Shown here piece after piece: positions 42,508 to 52,815 of a stretch of DNA of 64,000 nucleotides. Numbering within the stretch: position 1 is the stretch's first letter; every line of letters begins with the position of its first letter. The DNA comes from Desulfobacterales bacterium (GTDB lineage Bacteria; Desulfobacterota; Desulfobacteria; Desulfobacterales; Desulfosalsimonadaceae), in the NCBI GenBank assembly GCA_034520365.1, contig JAXHNP010000007.1, positions 62,001-126,000 on the forward strand. The letters run 5' to 3'. A program made the position numbers and the translations under genes. The notes below the pieces were generated by a model, which saw nothing but the letters and a program-made list of their open reading frames with translations, made no database searches and was not told the origin of the DNA.

Positions 42508-43491
42508 TTAGAAAACATAATTGAATGAAATAATATCATTGCTGTATCGCTCTCCTACCATATTAATTGCGTCATTACTATCATAATAGTCTTTATATGA
42601 TCTATTCTTGAAATTTGTGACATTAAATTTTTTTAGCTGCTGAAGGTCTAAACCGGATATATCTCTTATTGCAGAGATATCCTTCTGTAAGGTCTCAAAC
42701 TTAGCCACATAATCAACTAAGGATTTGGTGTTAGAATATATTTTTGGATACTGTGCGATAAAGTGATTATCAGCATGACTGTCAGGAACAGAAGAAATAA
42801 TTCTAATTACATCGCTTATTTTTAAATCTTCCTTGTCAAGAAAAACAGCAAATGGATGCCTCCATTTGCTATAATTTTGGTGATTATTCCCTTTATCTAT
42901 TTTGTCACGATAAAATGAAGCGACCCTGTCCCATGGATTTCTTACTATAGTAAATTTAAAATAATCAGCAAATGCCGGATCTTTCATTTCGATTCTAGTG
43001 TTCAACCCCGCACTTGTCTTTGGGGCATTTTCAAATTCAGGATAATTTTTCCGAAAATATTCTCTGATTGAGCTGTACAGCACCTTATAATTTGGCAAGA
43101 AGATAATTTTATTCATGTGAGAAACGATACAAGTTCTTTCCCAAGAGTCAGACTGAAAAAGCCTGAGGATAACAAAATGCTTAAAACCCATTTCAATATA
43201 ATAATGCAATGAGTTAATCCAATTAGGAAAGTTTACCACTAAAACATTATTTTTATTAAGTTTACATGTATTATTAGGCGCATAGACATTTGATTTCTCT
43301 GTCAGTGCTACATTTTCAGGGCTAACGAAACATACAAAATCAATATTATTTTTATTCAATTTTCTCCCTAACTTGACACTTCTCTTATCAAGCCCTGTAA
43401 TACATATGTCGTAATTAGAGTATTGTTTTAGATCATCTATACTATCAATAAATTCAATCTTTACTAAAGGTAATTCCACTGTCTTTATCAT
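42508..43491 (-). CDS. carbohydrate sulfotransferase (Sulfotransfer_2-like)
   Basis: 327 aa. Residues ~150-300 resemble Golgi-type carbohydrate sulfotransferases: NKIIFLPNYKVLYSSIREYF in place of the usual hhhxxPKxxxTS loop, then FTIVRNPWDRVASFYRDKID, a canonical 3'-phosphate-binding motif. HADNHFIAQYPKIY and VAKFETLQKD also fit. The 5' loop lacks the usual Lys-Ser/Thr pattern. Residues 1-145 form an extra domain (YDICITGLDKRSVKLGRKLN) that I do not recognise. It starts 14 bp after the giant glycosyltransferase gene, so it is probably co-transcribed. Confidence 0.8.
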   Translation of the reverse strand: MIKTVELPLVKIEFIDSIDDLKQYSNYDICITGLDKRSVKLGRKLNKNNIDFVCFVSPENVALTEKSNVYAPNNTCKLNKNNVLVVNFPNWINSLHYYIEMGFKHFVILRLFQSDSWERTCIVSHMNKIIFLPNYKVLYSSIREYFRKNYPEFENAPKTSAGLNTRIEMKDPAFADYFKFTIVRNPWDRVASFYRDKIDKGNNHQNYSKWRHPFAVFLDKEDLKISDVIRIISSVPDSHADNHFIAQYPKIYSNTKSLVDYVAKFETLQKDISAIRDISGLDLQQLKKFNVTNFKNRSYKDYYDSNDAINMVGERYSNDIISFNYVF

Positions 43492-43504
43492 GTTCAGTTA
43501 CTTT

Positions 43505-46500
43505 CTAATTAAAATCCACATCGTAATTATACATTTTCCACTTATACACATTTTTTTCTTCTGACATGACCTTTTTCTGACCAGTCTTATCAGAAATATC
43601 ACTTTCACTGACATCTTGAATCAATAGATTTGGATAACAGGTCAGGCACTTTTCCGGGTATATGGCCTTTGGTTTATGCAGTGGGCCCTCGTCATATGGC
43701 AGATCAAAACGCAGACAATGATTTAACACTAAAGGAATGACGGATTTGCGCATCCCCACGGCATGAGATCCAAGACTTGAACCATTGCACATATAAAGAT
43801 TTTCGGAATACCACTTGATCCAATCCTCACTCCAGTGATATTGTAGGGCTCCTAACTGAATAATCAACCAGTCATTGGGTACCTGCTCAATAATTTTGGC
43901 AAACAGCGAATGTAAATCTTTATGAAAAAAGACGTCATCATCCAGCACAAGAATCTGCTCATACTCATTCTTCAGAGCATCCTCCAAAATATGGATCATG
44001 GTCAGTAAATAACCCCATGCACCTGGGCTGCCAATGGCCTTGGATCGATTTCTTTTTTCGAGATATGCTACTCGACTCATATCGCAGGGATACTTTCGAT
44101 AGAGTTCAAAATTGGTACTTATCTCAAGGGCTTTTGGAACTTTGATATAATCTTGCCGGGCATATAATTGGTATTCATCAGCATGGGGTGGCTTACTGCC
44201 ATCAATAGCCGTAAACCGCTCCAGGTTGATACCGAACTTGTCTGCACTATTTTTCGCTCGCTCCCATCTATCAGGACGTCGGTCGAGATTGAGGACATAG
44301 ATATTATCAAAAAAAGCATTCAGTGTCGTCTCTCTCTCCCGACTTTCAGATCTTGCCGAAGCCGGTCGAGCGACATAAATCCTGCTTTCATCTCGCATCA
44401 CAGCAAACCGCCGGTTCAACTCCTCTGGATTTTTTGTTTTTTTATACTCCTCTCCCCAGGGAAGGGCGCAACGGTAACAATCCGCTTTGTAATTCTGAAT
44501 TTCAATATATTCGTTGCTTCCGATAGCGTCAAAAAGGTTGCTCATATCATTACAGCCGGCCCGGCAGCATCGAAGATGATAGTCACCATGCCATTGCCCG
44601 CGGATCGGAAAGTTTTTTTCATCGCAATACCCGACGCGCTTCAATGTATCTGGTGTAAATGTAAACAAACTACCCGTACCCAAATCAAACCAAGCGTCAC
44701 CATATGCCACACACTTTTGAGAAGTATCATAAGCGGGTGGTGGCAGCTCGAAATCCGGATTGTCTCTTTTCTTTAAATTCGTCGCATGCACTAAATGCCT
44801 GTGGACCAGATGGCTATAGCCACTTGATTTGATAGCATTGATATAAAGTTGGTCCCAGCCGTGCTTGGTGAAAAACATGTCATCGTCTACACTAAACCCG
44901 TAATCAAAACCGATCTTTTTGCAAAGGCCAAAAATTGTATTTGTCTGCCCAGGTGCGTAGCGACGATTATTTTTGATAATATGAAACTCGTGCGGTATTG
45001 TTAACTTTTCCAGATATTCCAAGGTGCCATCGGTTGAGCCATCGTCAGCAACAATAACCACCCATTCAAAATCCAGGCTTCGTGTTGCAAGAAAAGATCC
45101 AAGACATTCAGCAAGATATTCCTTTCGGTTGTAAGTCTTTATGGCAAATACCACTTTCGGCTTAACTCTCTGCGGCGGAAACAGAGTTACGGGATGCATT
45201 CTCCGGACGACACTAGTCTGAATGCTTTGGGTATTTAGACTACTCAAAATATTATCAAAAGAATGTTTGTAGATGCTTTGCTTAACCACTTGGTCTTGGG
45301 GCATTATCCAGTTATGTGGCCGAGGGATGGATATGAGTGGGATATTTTCTTCCTGGGCTTTTTTGGCCAACCATATATCGGCCATGTTTCGGAACTGAAA
45401 ATCATTCCGGGAAAGTTTAACGTGCTCAGTATGATGGGCTATGGCACCTGTTCCCAACACATGACAGGCATATTCTCTGGTATTTTGATGGCGGTAATGT
45501 GCGACATGTCGCGAATTTTTATCATAATAATTTTGCAGGGGCTGCTTTAATAAAATGCCGTGTATGCCGACAACCGCTTTATTATTGTATTTTTGGAGTT
45601 CCTGGATCATCCTGTAAGCATAATCTGCCGGATACACAATATCGTCATCACAGATAAGCCTGTAGCCAGGTGGGGGATCATCTGCCCAGAAGAATTTGCC
45701 GGTATCTCCGTCATCTCCCCATACCTGGGATCTTTCGACTTTTATCCGGCGGTCATTTTTCAGAAACGAGGGTACCGACTCGTACCCGTTAAGAAACACC
45801 CTGATTTCATCAACCTGAAAATACAGGCTCCTAACGACATCCTCTAAAACTTTTTTGCGGCTGGGAATCGAAGCCAATGAGGCAATGACTTTTTCAGAAG
45901 CCAAAATATCGGGTTTCACGCAAGCCTCTTCCGGCAAAAGCCGGCTTAGTTTAATATTCTTTACGTGTATCTGATCATCCACCTGGGCATTTCTCAAAAA
46001 TAGATATAGGTCAATTTTAGAGGTTTGACAAAAACTTCGAAAAACAATCGATGCCTCTTTCCACGTCTCTGAACATGGCTCGTGCATTACAACCGGGGCA
46101 ATGCTTCCTTTATAATAACTTAATTTACCGTCTATCCTGTTATCCCTTACTATCCAATACAGTTCGCCCTTTTTCGTAAATGATTTATATTTAAAATGAA
46201 GCTTATAATAATTATCAGAGCTTATATTAATCTCCGGCTTTACAGCACATTGTAAGACCCCACTTTTACGGCATTTTAAAATGCCGTCTTTTATCATTTC
46301 AAAATTCTCACCGATTTTCCAATCTTCCAGGCTGTTATAAGAAATAGAATCTTCAAAAATGACCTCTAAATCCTTTTGTTTGGCACAAAGCGTTTCAAAA
46401 TTGTTGTCAATGTCTTTATTTACCATTGATCTATCAATATCAGCATATGGCAATGAACTTTTTACCATATTCAACTCGTGTTGGTTGTTAATCTGCGGTA

Positions 46501-47065
46501 TAAAATCAAGGCCCTTAACCTTATAATCATAACCGTATGCAGGGGTACCTATTTTCTTAAAATCATCTTTGCGGCAAAGCAGACACACTCCTTCTTGAGT
46601 CTCAAAAAAAATATCCTCAGCAGCATTATTACTTCTTTCCCTGCTATTACAAAACAGAAAATTTTTAAGGGTTTCCCAGGGTTTTTGAAGAAGGTTAATT
46701 TCTTTTTCACCCTGATGGGTCGTAAATACAAAAGCTTGGTTTGCTGCAGGAATATTTTTCGTGGCTTTTAAAAAAAGACCCTCCGGGTGATCAACTTCAG
46801 GCACCAGAAAAAATAAATATGGATTTTTGGCTCTGGCTGCACCGTAGTTGCAATACTGAAAAAAGGAAGTTTTCACGGGCATCTTGATGTAGCGTATAAG
46901 CCCCCTGGTGACGTGTTTGGCTATGATCTGGTGCCTATCAAATGCATTATAGGAATCGATGATAATTAGCTCCACAGGATATTCGATTTCCAATGCAAAA
47001 AAAGAAAATAACAAACTGTCAAGATCTTTAATAGAAGCATGAACAGGAAGAATTACCGAAAACAT
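43505..47065 (-). CDS. four-domain glycosyltransferase (GT2-like, sugar-binding-like, GT2, GT25)
   Basis: 1186 aa. Order: a GT2-like domain (MFSVILPVHASIKDLDSLLF, ~1-215); a beta-sandwich like a carbohydrate-binding module (~228-378); a glycosyltransferase domain with YRLICDDDIVYP (~388-600); a GT2 domain (FAIKTYNRKEYLAECLGSFL, IVADDGSTDG, FSVDDDMFF; ~628-870); and a GT25 LPS-type domain (YVLNLDRRPDRWERAKNSAD, ILVLDDDVFF; ~926-1130). It could add several sugars in sequence. Cytoplasmic, no membrane segments. Co-oriented with sulfotransferase genes on both sides. Confidence 0.88.
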   Translation of the reverse strand: MFSVILPVHASIKDLDSLLFSFFALEIEYPVELIIIDSYNAFDRHQIIAKHVTRGLIRYIKMPVKTSFFQYCNYGAARAKNPYLFFLVPEVDHPEGLFLKATKNIPAANQAFVFTTHQGEKEINLLQKPWETLKNFLFCNSRERSNNAAEDIFFETQEGVCLLCRKDDFKKIGTPAYGYDYKVKGLDFIPQINNQHELNMVKSSLPYADIDRSMVNKDIDNNFETLCAKQKDLEVIFEDSISYNSLEDWKIGENFEMIKDGILKCRKSGVLQCAVKPEINISSDNYYKLHFKYKSFTKKGELYWIVRDNRIDGKLSYYKGSIAPVVMHEPCSETWKEASIVFRSFCQTSKIDLYLFLRNAQVDDQIHVKNIKLSRLLPEEACVKPDILASEKVIASLASIPSRKKVLEDVVRSLYFQVDEIRVFLNGYESVPSFLKNDRRIKVERSQVWGDDGDTGKFFWADDPPPGYRLICDDDIVYPADYAYRMIQELQKYNNKAVVGIHGILLKQPLQNYYDKNSRHVAHYRHQNTREYACHVLGTGAIAHHTEHVKLSRNDFQFRNMADIWLAKKAQEENIPLISIPRPHNWIMPQDQVVKQSIYKHSFDNILSSLNTQSIQTSVVRRMHPVTLFPPQRVKPKVVFAIKTYNRKEYLAECLGSFLATRSLDFEWVVIVADDGSTDGTLEYLEKLTIPHEFHIIKNNRRYAPGQTNTIFGLCKKIGFDYGFSVDDDMFFTKHGWDQLYINAIKSSGYSHLVHRHLVHATNLKKRDNPDFELPPPAYDTSQKCVAYGDAWFDLGTGSLFTFTPDTLKRVGYCDEKNFPIRGQWHGDYHLRCCRAGCNDMSNLFDAIGSNEYIEIQNYKADCYRCALPWGEEYKKTKNPEELNRRFAVMRDESRIYVARPASARSESRERETTLNAFFDNIYVLNLDRRPDRWERAKNSADKFGINLERFTAIDGSKPPHADEYQLYARQDYIKVPKALEISTNFELYRKYPCDMSRVAYLEKRNRSKAIGSPGAWGYLLTMIHILEDALKNEYEQILVLDDDVFFHKDLHSLFAKIIEQVPNDWLIIQLGALQYHWSEDWIKWYSENLYMCNGSSLGSHAVGMRKSVIPLVLNHCLRFDLPYDEGPLHKPKAIYPEKCLTCYPNLLIQDVSESDISDKTGQKKVMSEEKNVYKWKMYNYDVDFN

Positions 47066-47129
47066 CTTTCAATCCCATGATTTGTTTAAATTAAATATTA
47101 CTCGTCTCAGAAACGACGCCCTTGATTTA

Positions 47130-49415
47130 TTATTCGAAATATTTTTCTTTAAAAGCAGCTGCCTTTGTTTTTTTTTCAAGATATTCAATAAGTTTATTCA
47201 TATGAAAAGGATTGTCTCTAGACAAAAAAACAAAGGTCGGCGTCCAATTAGTAACTTCAAAATAGAAATAGTTAAACTTAAATAATATATTTTTAACTCG
47301 CTCTAATTGAGAGCGCCCGTTACATTCTACACCGATCGCAGGAAGCGATTGCGAGATTACGCGAACCGCACCCTCCAAGACATCGGTCTCCATGCCTTCT
47401 ACATCTATCTTTATAATTGCTACAGGGTTCGTAATCTTCAAATCATCCAAGGATTGATCAATGGTTTTAACAGGGCTACTTATACTAAAAGAATCCTTTA
47501 ATTCTTCGTTGGTAGTCGTTAGTTCCGGATCTCCTGAGAATGATCCAAAATTTTTATCTATAATCATTTGTAAATCTACATAGCCGTTATTTTTCCCAAG
47601 CCCGTACCTTATAGGGTAAACTTTATCCTGAATATTATTAATAGCTATATTGACCACAAGGCACACAGCATTATGTGGTTCGGGCTCAAAAGCCAATACG
47701 TTCGCCTCTAGAATTTTTGCAAAATATATTGCGTGATTTCCGATGTTAGCGCCGCAATCTATGACGAACTCACCTTTTTGATAAAAATTTTTAAGTATTT
47801 CGAGGTATTCAAGTTCATAGAATGAGCCGGATTTTACAATATTTTTGGGAATATGATCGTCTGTCACATGCAACAAGTAAAACAAACACAGGCTGCTATT
47901 AATTTTACTCAATGACAATTTAAAATCATCAAATTTGCCTGTGATACTCTGGATAATCTCTTCAACCTGATGCAAAGCTTCTTCGCGTTCTTTAGACCTC
48001 GCATTCAACAGTTTATTTGAAATAGTGCTTAAAAACTGCTCAGTTAATTCAGAATAATCGGGCATTCCCGGGATATAATCATTGACGAACTTGGGAAAGT
48101 TATCATGTAAAATTCGGTTAGAAATATATTCCAAGGCTTTGGTTTGCAGATTTAAGTATTTCCTTATTAGCTCCTGAGATCTGCTGGCCTTAATCCATAT
48201 AATCAAATCCAGGGGAAAATCTCTAATAAAATGAGGCTTGGGGAAACTAATCCGGGGCTCGCTTCCAGTGATGAGCAATGTTAGATTAGCCTCATCTGGA
48301 AGCTTTATAGCATGACCCTTTATATGCAAAGCATCGATAAGAGATTGGCCCTCGAGACTCCAAAGCACTTGGGCTGTGGCCTTATTGACTATGGCTATAG
48401 AAGCAATGGATATGATCCCGTTTGTATTCAAGGGCCTTAAAATTATCTGAGAATACTGGATAGAAGGAAATTCAGGTACCACCAAACCAATTTTTTGCCA
48501 CTGCTCTTCTTTCAAGTCTACAATTTCCACCGTCTCTTCAGCTCCACCGGATGCAGCCAAAATGATGCTGGCCTGCAGGGGCGATTCAGTAGAGGGGGCT
48601 GGTTTTCGGGCCTGCACGTCTGTTTGGTTTTCCTGTTGTCCCGCCGTTGCAAGAAGGCTGTCCACCAGCGGCAATAATGTATTTGTATCCGTGTAAAAGC
48701 TGTGTTCAGTGTTCTGGTAACTGGCTGTACGGATCTGCTGGTAAAAGCGTTCGTATGGCTCGAAAGTCTGCCTGTTTTGTTCGCTCATATCACCTGCGTG
48801 GTGGTGCTTCAGGGAAGACTGAATAAACTTGAGTAGATTATAAGTTGTCGATTGTAAGTTGTGGGTTTTATGTTTAAGGGCATTCAGGGTTGATATTGGG
48901 TCTGCCAAGAGTTGGTCAAAAGTTATCAGGGTGTGGTCTTCGCCTTCCAGGGCCCGCTGGGCATCGCGGGTATAGGATATCCAAGTGAGATGAGCCCTTG
49001 TGAAGTTTAGATTTTCAGTAGCGGAAAGGGATCGCGCTGTTTCAAAAGGATGACGAAGCATAAGGAGGAATACTGGATCAATTTCTATTTGCTTCCAAAC
49101 ATTCTGCCACAACGGAAGTACCCTGCAGAGCAGAGGGTCGAATATAAAATAATCTTTATCAGACGTTGATAGCTCTTCCAAAAGGTTCTCAATACGGACC
49201 CCGGCGATTCGGGCTGCATCTGTCGTGAGCCAGTCCTTGGATAAAGGGGCTGCCGTAAGCGGTGAAAGCCCCAAATCTTGAAAAAGCAGGGCATTTATTG
49301 TTTCAGCATCCGGCTGATGATTAGGTGGTTCAATGCCCAAGAGACTCAGACAGCCGGTAAGCGCCGTAAGCCCGCTTCGCGGAGGGGCCATGCATATGTA
49401 TAACTTGGCTCGCAT
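47130..49415 (-). CDS. sulfotransferase - beta domain - FkbM methyltransferase fusion
   Basis: 761 aa. N-terminal sulfotransferase (MAPPRSGLTALTGCLSLLGI loop; FDPLLCRVLPLWQ; LLMLRHPFETARSL), closely matching the separate protein at 61214-62170. The middle (~280-410) is a beta domain (IILRPLNTNGIISIASIAIV, ISFPKPHFIRDFPLDLIIWI) also found in the coiled-coil protein at 59365-61143. The C-terminal FkbM methyltransferase (~540-745) has VIDCGANIGNHAIYFAKILE, VLAFEPEPHN and IIKIDVEGMETDVLEGA. It would both sulfate and O-methylate a glycan. An insertion sequence lies just upstream. Confidence 0.9.
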   Translation of the reverse strand: MRAKLYICMAPPRSGLTALTGCLSLLGIEPPNHQPDAETINALLFQDLGLSPLTAAPLSKDWLTTDAARIAGVRIENLLEELSTSDKDYFIFDPLLCRVLPLWQNVWKQIEIDPVFLLMLRHPFETARSLSATENLNFTRAHLTWISYTRDAQRALEGEDHTLITFDQLLADPISTLNALKHKTHNLQSTTYNLLKFIQSSLKHHHAGDMSEQNRQTFEPYERFYQQIRTASYQNTEHSFYTDTNTLLPLVDSLLATAGQQENQTDVQARKPAPSTESPLQASIILAASGGAEETVEIVDLKEEQWQKIGLVVPEFPSIQYSQIILRPLNTNGIISIASIAIVNKATAQVLWSLEGQSLIDALHIKGHAIKLPDEANLTLLITGSEPRISFPKPHFIRDFPLDLIIWIKASRSQELIRKYLNLQTKALEYISNRILHDNFPKFVNDYIPGMPDYSELTEQFLSTISNKLLNARSKEREEALHQVEEIIQSITGKFDDFKLSLSKINSSLCLFYLLHVTDDHIPKNIVKSGSFYELEYLEILKNFYQKGEFVIDCGANIGNHAIYFAKILEANVLAFEPEPHNAVCLVVNIAINNIQDKVYPIRYGLGKNNGYVDLQMIIDKNFGSFSGDPELTTTNEELKDSFSISSPVKTIDQSLDDLKITNPVAIIKIDVEGMETDVLEGAVRVISQSLPAIGVECNGRSQLERVKNILFKFNYFYFEVTNWTPTFVFLSRDNPFHMNKLIEYLEKKTKAAAFKEKYFE

Positions 49416-49565
49416 ATTAACTGCCTATTATCTTGACAGTCCAAAGTTCTGTTTAAAGTTGCAAAATGTTCGATTTATGTATTTTATATAATACGTACTC
49501 AAATTTTTTTGATTATTGCTTGTTTCAAGGAGTTTTAAAAAGTTTTAAACTTACGTAAAAAATTA

Positions 49566-49594
49566 TTGACATACGTCTTTTTGCCCTGTATCCT
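49566..49594 (+). promoter_or_regulatory. promoter of the insertion sequence
   Basis: TTGACA, 17 nt, TATCCT, about 34 nt before the HTH gene, with AAAGGAGG as ribosome site. Confidence 0.75.
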
Positions 49595-49627
49595 CCAATT
49601 CATCAACAATCGAAAGGAGGATGCAAA

Positions 49628-49966
49628 ATGGACCAATTTGACGATTATTTGAAGTATCAAAAAGAGGTTGCAGAAGCAACACTCAAAATCATTGACCGAT
49701 TTCAGGGGCGGGCTAAAGAGAAGCCCAAAAAACGTACGTCAAATATTGAAATCATTCGGCACGTACTCAGCACCGCCGATCGCCCCTTACATGTCTCTGA
49801 AATCATCGATCTGGCTGAAACCCAGTTCCAGGTCACACTTGAAAGGGATTCGGTGGTCTCCGCTATCCTGAAAAAGATTAAAGCCGGTAAAATGTTTATT
49901 AAAACCGGGCCCAACACATTTACGGTAAAACAAGCGCCCTCCAAGGAAACAGGAGGGCTATCATGA
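49628..49966 (+). CDS. HARE-HTH-like accessory protein of the insertion sequence
   Basis: 112 aa. Helical start, then SNIEIIRHVLSTADRPLHVS, EIIDLAETQFQVTLERDSVV, SAILKKIKAGKMFIKTGPNT. This winged-helix pattern recalls HARE-HTH domains (DNA-binding, seen with nucleases and methylases). It lies inside the IS ends, has its own promoter and overlaps the transposase start by 4 nt (ATGA). It probably helps or regulates transposition. Confidence 0.75.
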   Translation: MDQFDDYLKYQKEVAEATLKIIDRFQGRAKEKPKKRTSNIEIIRHVLSTADRPLHVSEIIDLAETQFQVTLERDSVVSAILKKIKAGKMFIKTGPNTFTVKQAPSKETGGLS

Positions 49967-51400
49967 TAGATGTCATCAGCCATATGTTATCTGCTTTTCG
50001 CAGCTGCTTTGCCCGAAAGGCGGCGTTTAACTGGTTCGTCGTCGTTATTTTCGGCTTCATGGTCCGGCTCGACCATTATGGCGTGAGCTCCTTTGTGCGG
50101 TGGCTCCAACTGAAACCGTCATTCTATACCTCCATGCTGGCGTTCTTCAGAGCCACTTCCTGGAAGCTCACCGACATTTTACAGAAATGGTGGCAACTTG
50201 TTCTCTCGCATTGCCCGTTGATCTATATCAAAGATCGCATGCTCCTTGCCGGCGACGGCATCAAAATCAGCAAAGAGGCCGAAAAGATGCCGGGGATTAA
50301 AAAACTGCACCAGGAATCGGATAACTCCGGCAAAGCCCCGTATATTTACGGCCATCATTATGGGGCCATCGGGCTCATGGCCGGCTGGGTAAAAAAAAAT
50401 CTTTTGCATCCCCCTTTGTGCAGAGCTGCATGAAGGGGTAGAAGAGCTCCGAGAGTTCCAGAGTAAACCAGCGCCGCTGGTCAATGGCCGGCCAAGGGTC
50501 AGTGTGACGAGCCTGATGGCCAAAATGGCCGTCGATATAACCAGGCGCATGGGCAAGAAAGCGATCATCGTTCTGGACGCCTATTTTGCCGTGGGTCCTG
50601 TATTTTCGATCGTGAGGCAACTCGTGGATGACAATGGCCACCGCCTGCTTCATGTGATTACCATGGCCAAAAGTAACGTTGTTGGCTACGAGCCGCCGCC
50701 GCCAAGCACCGGCAAACGCGGCAGGCCCCGGACATATGGCCCCAAGCGAAAGCTTGTGGATTTGTTCGAAACCGAAGTATTCGAGCAGGTGCGCCTTGAG
50801 ATATATGGGCAAAGCAAAATCATATCCGTTTTATGCCTTGACCTGATCTGGCGGCCCATTCAGGAGAAAGTCCGATTTGTGCTTGTTTGCGATGGCGACC
50901 AACGATTTATTCTGATGTGCTCGGATTTAGAGCTTCCGGCAGCCGATATCATCCGGGCCTACAGCTATCGATTCAAGATCGAGGTCAGTTTTAAAGTTCT
51001 CAAGCATCTGATCGGTGCTTTTTATTATCGGTTTTGGACCAGTGTGTGGCCGCGGGCCGGAAGGCAAACCAAAAGTGATTTGTCGGCAATCGACAACCCT
51101 CGGTCTAAACGCTTGGTTCGGGAAGCAATTGATGCGCTTGAAGCTTTTGTTAATTTTGGCTGTATCGCCACCGGCATGCTTCAGATCCTGGCATTGAATT
51201 GCCACCAATCGATCTGGAAGAAATACCAAGGATGGCTGCGAACCGTCACTTCGGCGATACCATCGGAAGAAGTGGTGCAGGCCGTCATCCAGATGGAATA
51301 CTACCATAATTTTCGCTTTTTCAGGAATAGCGCGATTTACCGAATAATTATGTCAAAGAGCAAAAAGGCCAATGATTGCGAAATGCCGCTTGCGGCATAA
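49963..51400 (+). pseudogene. DDE transposase (IS4/IS701-like) with a frameshift in an A9 tract
   Basis: Frame 1 (49963-50433) holds MIDVISHMLSAFRSCFARKA and the first catalytic Asp (LLAGDGIKISKEAEK). Frame 2 (to 51400) holds MGKKAIIVLDAYFAVGPVFS and the C-terminal part with YSYRFKIEVSFKVLKHLIGA (Glu). They join at 50391-50399: eight A instead of nine would restore GWVKKIFCIPLCAELHEGVE. Either the copy is dead, the run is misread, or slippage makes the full protein. Confidence 0.8.
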
Positions 51401-51428
51401 GGCATTTAAACTTTAGACTGTTGAGATA

Positions 51429-52547
51429 TTATTTATTGGCTGTAAATGTTTTCCTTGCCAATTTTTTAAAAAAATGAATTATCTTATCGATATTTTTGCC
51501 TTCAAGCCTGCCGGATTCATAAAAGGACTTCTTTAAATAAAGCCCTTTCAACGCTAACTCCGCTTTCAACGCTTCCGGAATTTCTGGTATCCTAGGATTT
51601 GTGTTGTTCTTTAACGACGGAAACAGCGGATCTTGCCTTTGGGGAAAATAACGTTTGCAAATCTTTTCGTTTTCTTCTGCAAAAAGGGCAAGAAATTTCT
51701 CTCTGGCGCGGTGGTTTTCCCATAAATCATATTTTTTGTTTGGGTAGTAACTGTCAAGCAGACCTTGTACTTCAGGGCTATGTATGCAGTCTATAACTTC
51801 ACGATTTTGTTTTTTGGAGTCGATCACCCGGTTTAGAAAAATTTTCAATACGGTTTCAGGGGCACTTAGGCTTTTACGCACAATGCCGACCTGGGCCATA
51901 TTACAAGTATCGACACACAAGCTTGAAAAAAAATTCGTGCACAATTGCCCGTCTTTTATTAAATCCTCATAGATCAACACTTTTATACCCGGAAAAACCT
52001 CTTCAAACAAAAGCAGGTTCTGGTAGAATCTTTTTTGAATTTCGCTTTTTTCAAAATTTTTCAAAAATGCTGAAAACGGCTGCCGACCCGCCGGCGCATT
52101 TTTCATGACATGCTCTTGAAACAAAGACTTGACATAATCATCCTGCCGGCGAAGCACCAATAACACTTTGATATCAAATGCTGATAACACACCTGCCAAG
52201 TTTTTTAAATAGGCCTTTCGCTTGCCGTGCCAGGTTCCGGGTCTTTTATCGTCAACGTGGCGGGATATGGATTCTGAGCTTAAAAACAGCGTAAGGTTTT
52301 CATTATCAGCTATTTTAGCCCAGTGCCTTGCTAATTGTCTGGCTTGCCCCTCGCTCAGGCGCTTGCCCTTGCCGGCAATGGTGTGGGCAAAATCATGATG
52401 GGCTTCATATGGTTTGCTTAATGCCGGGCTGTAATCGGGGTATAAAAACCCTTGCTTGAACAGGGCTTTTCGATTTTTGGCCGCAAATGCCTGTATGGCG
52501 GTGGTTCCGGTTTTATGAAGGCCTGCGTGGAGAATGAGTTTGGGCAT
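51429..52547 (-). CDS. sulfotransferase-like protein
   Basis: 372 aa. ILHAGLHKTGTTAIQAFAAK is the standard PAPS-binding loop of sulfotransferase-like proteins in surface-glycan loci. VLLVLRRQDDYVKSLFQEHV fits the 3'-phosphate site. The last ~60 residues are helical. Its stop codon lies in the right end of the insertion sequence, so the natural C terminus may have been slightly changed. Divergent from the ABC-like gene at 52816. Confidence 0.88.
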   Translation of the reverse strand: MPKLILHAGLHKTGTTAIQAFAAKNRKALFKQGFLYPDYSPALSKPYEAHHDFAHTIAGKGKRLSEGQARQLARHWAKIADNENLTLFLSSESISRHVDDKRPGTWHGKRKAYLKNLAGVLSAFDIKVLLVLRRQDDYVKSLFQEHVMKNAPAGRQPFSAFLKNFEKSEIQKRFYQNLLLFEEVFPGIKVLIYEDLIKDGQLCTNFFSSLCVDTCNMAQVGIVRKSLSAPETVLKIFLNRVIDSKKQNREVIDCIHSPEVQGLLDSYYPNKKYDLWENHRAREKFLALFAEENEKICKRYFPQRQDPLFPSLKNNTNPRIPEIPEALKAELALKGLYLKKSFYESGRLEGKNIDKIIHFFKKLARKTFTANK

Positions 52548-52815
52548 AATGAACTTATTCTCTGGTTATGGATGATGCATGCAGCTGGCAAAATGGACGG
52601 ATGCCGTCATGGGGGTAAAATAAGGGGATAATTGCTCCCGGCGTAGGGATATACTGAGATTTGATATCTGGTATAAGGCCATGTTTGACTTTAACGACAT
52701 AATATTAATACCTTGTACCTTTACAAACAATATAACATCGTGTAGCGTGAGTTTCGGTGTATCAACAAATTAAAAATATGCCTAAAATCCAGATCTTTTG
52801 CAAGATTTTTGTCTG
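52548..52815. other. divergent intergenic region
   Basis: Separates the minus-strand sulfotransferase gene from the plus-strand ABC-like gene and must hold both promoters; I cannot fix the boxes with confidence. Confidence 0.35.

Larger units (their letters stand above)
49426..51431 (+). mobile_element. insertion sequence with HTH accessory gene and DDE transposase
   Basis: Inverted ends TATTATCTTGACAGTCCAAA (left, to 49448) and the complement of AACTTTAGACTGTTGAGATA (right, 51409-51431) match at about 19 of 23 positions. About 2.0 kb. I could not see a target duplication. It interrupts the minus-strand glycan operon, and its right end supplies the stop codon of the neighbouring sulfotransferase gene. 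Confidence 0.8.
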
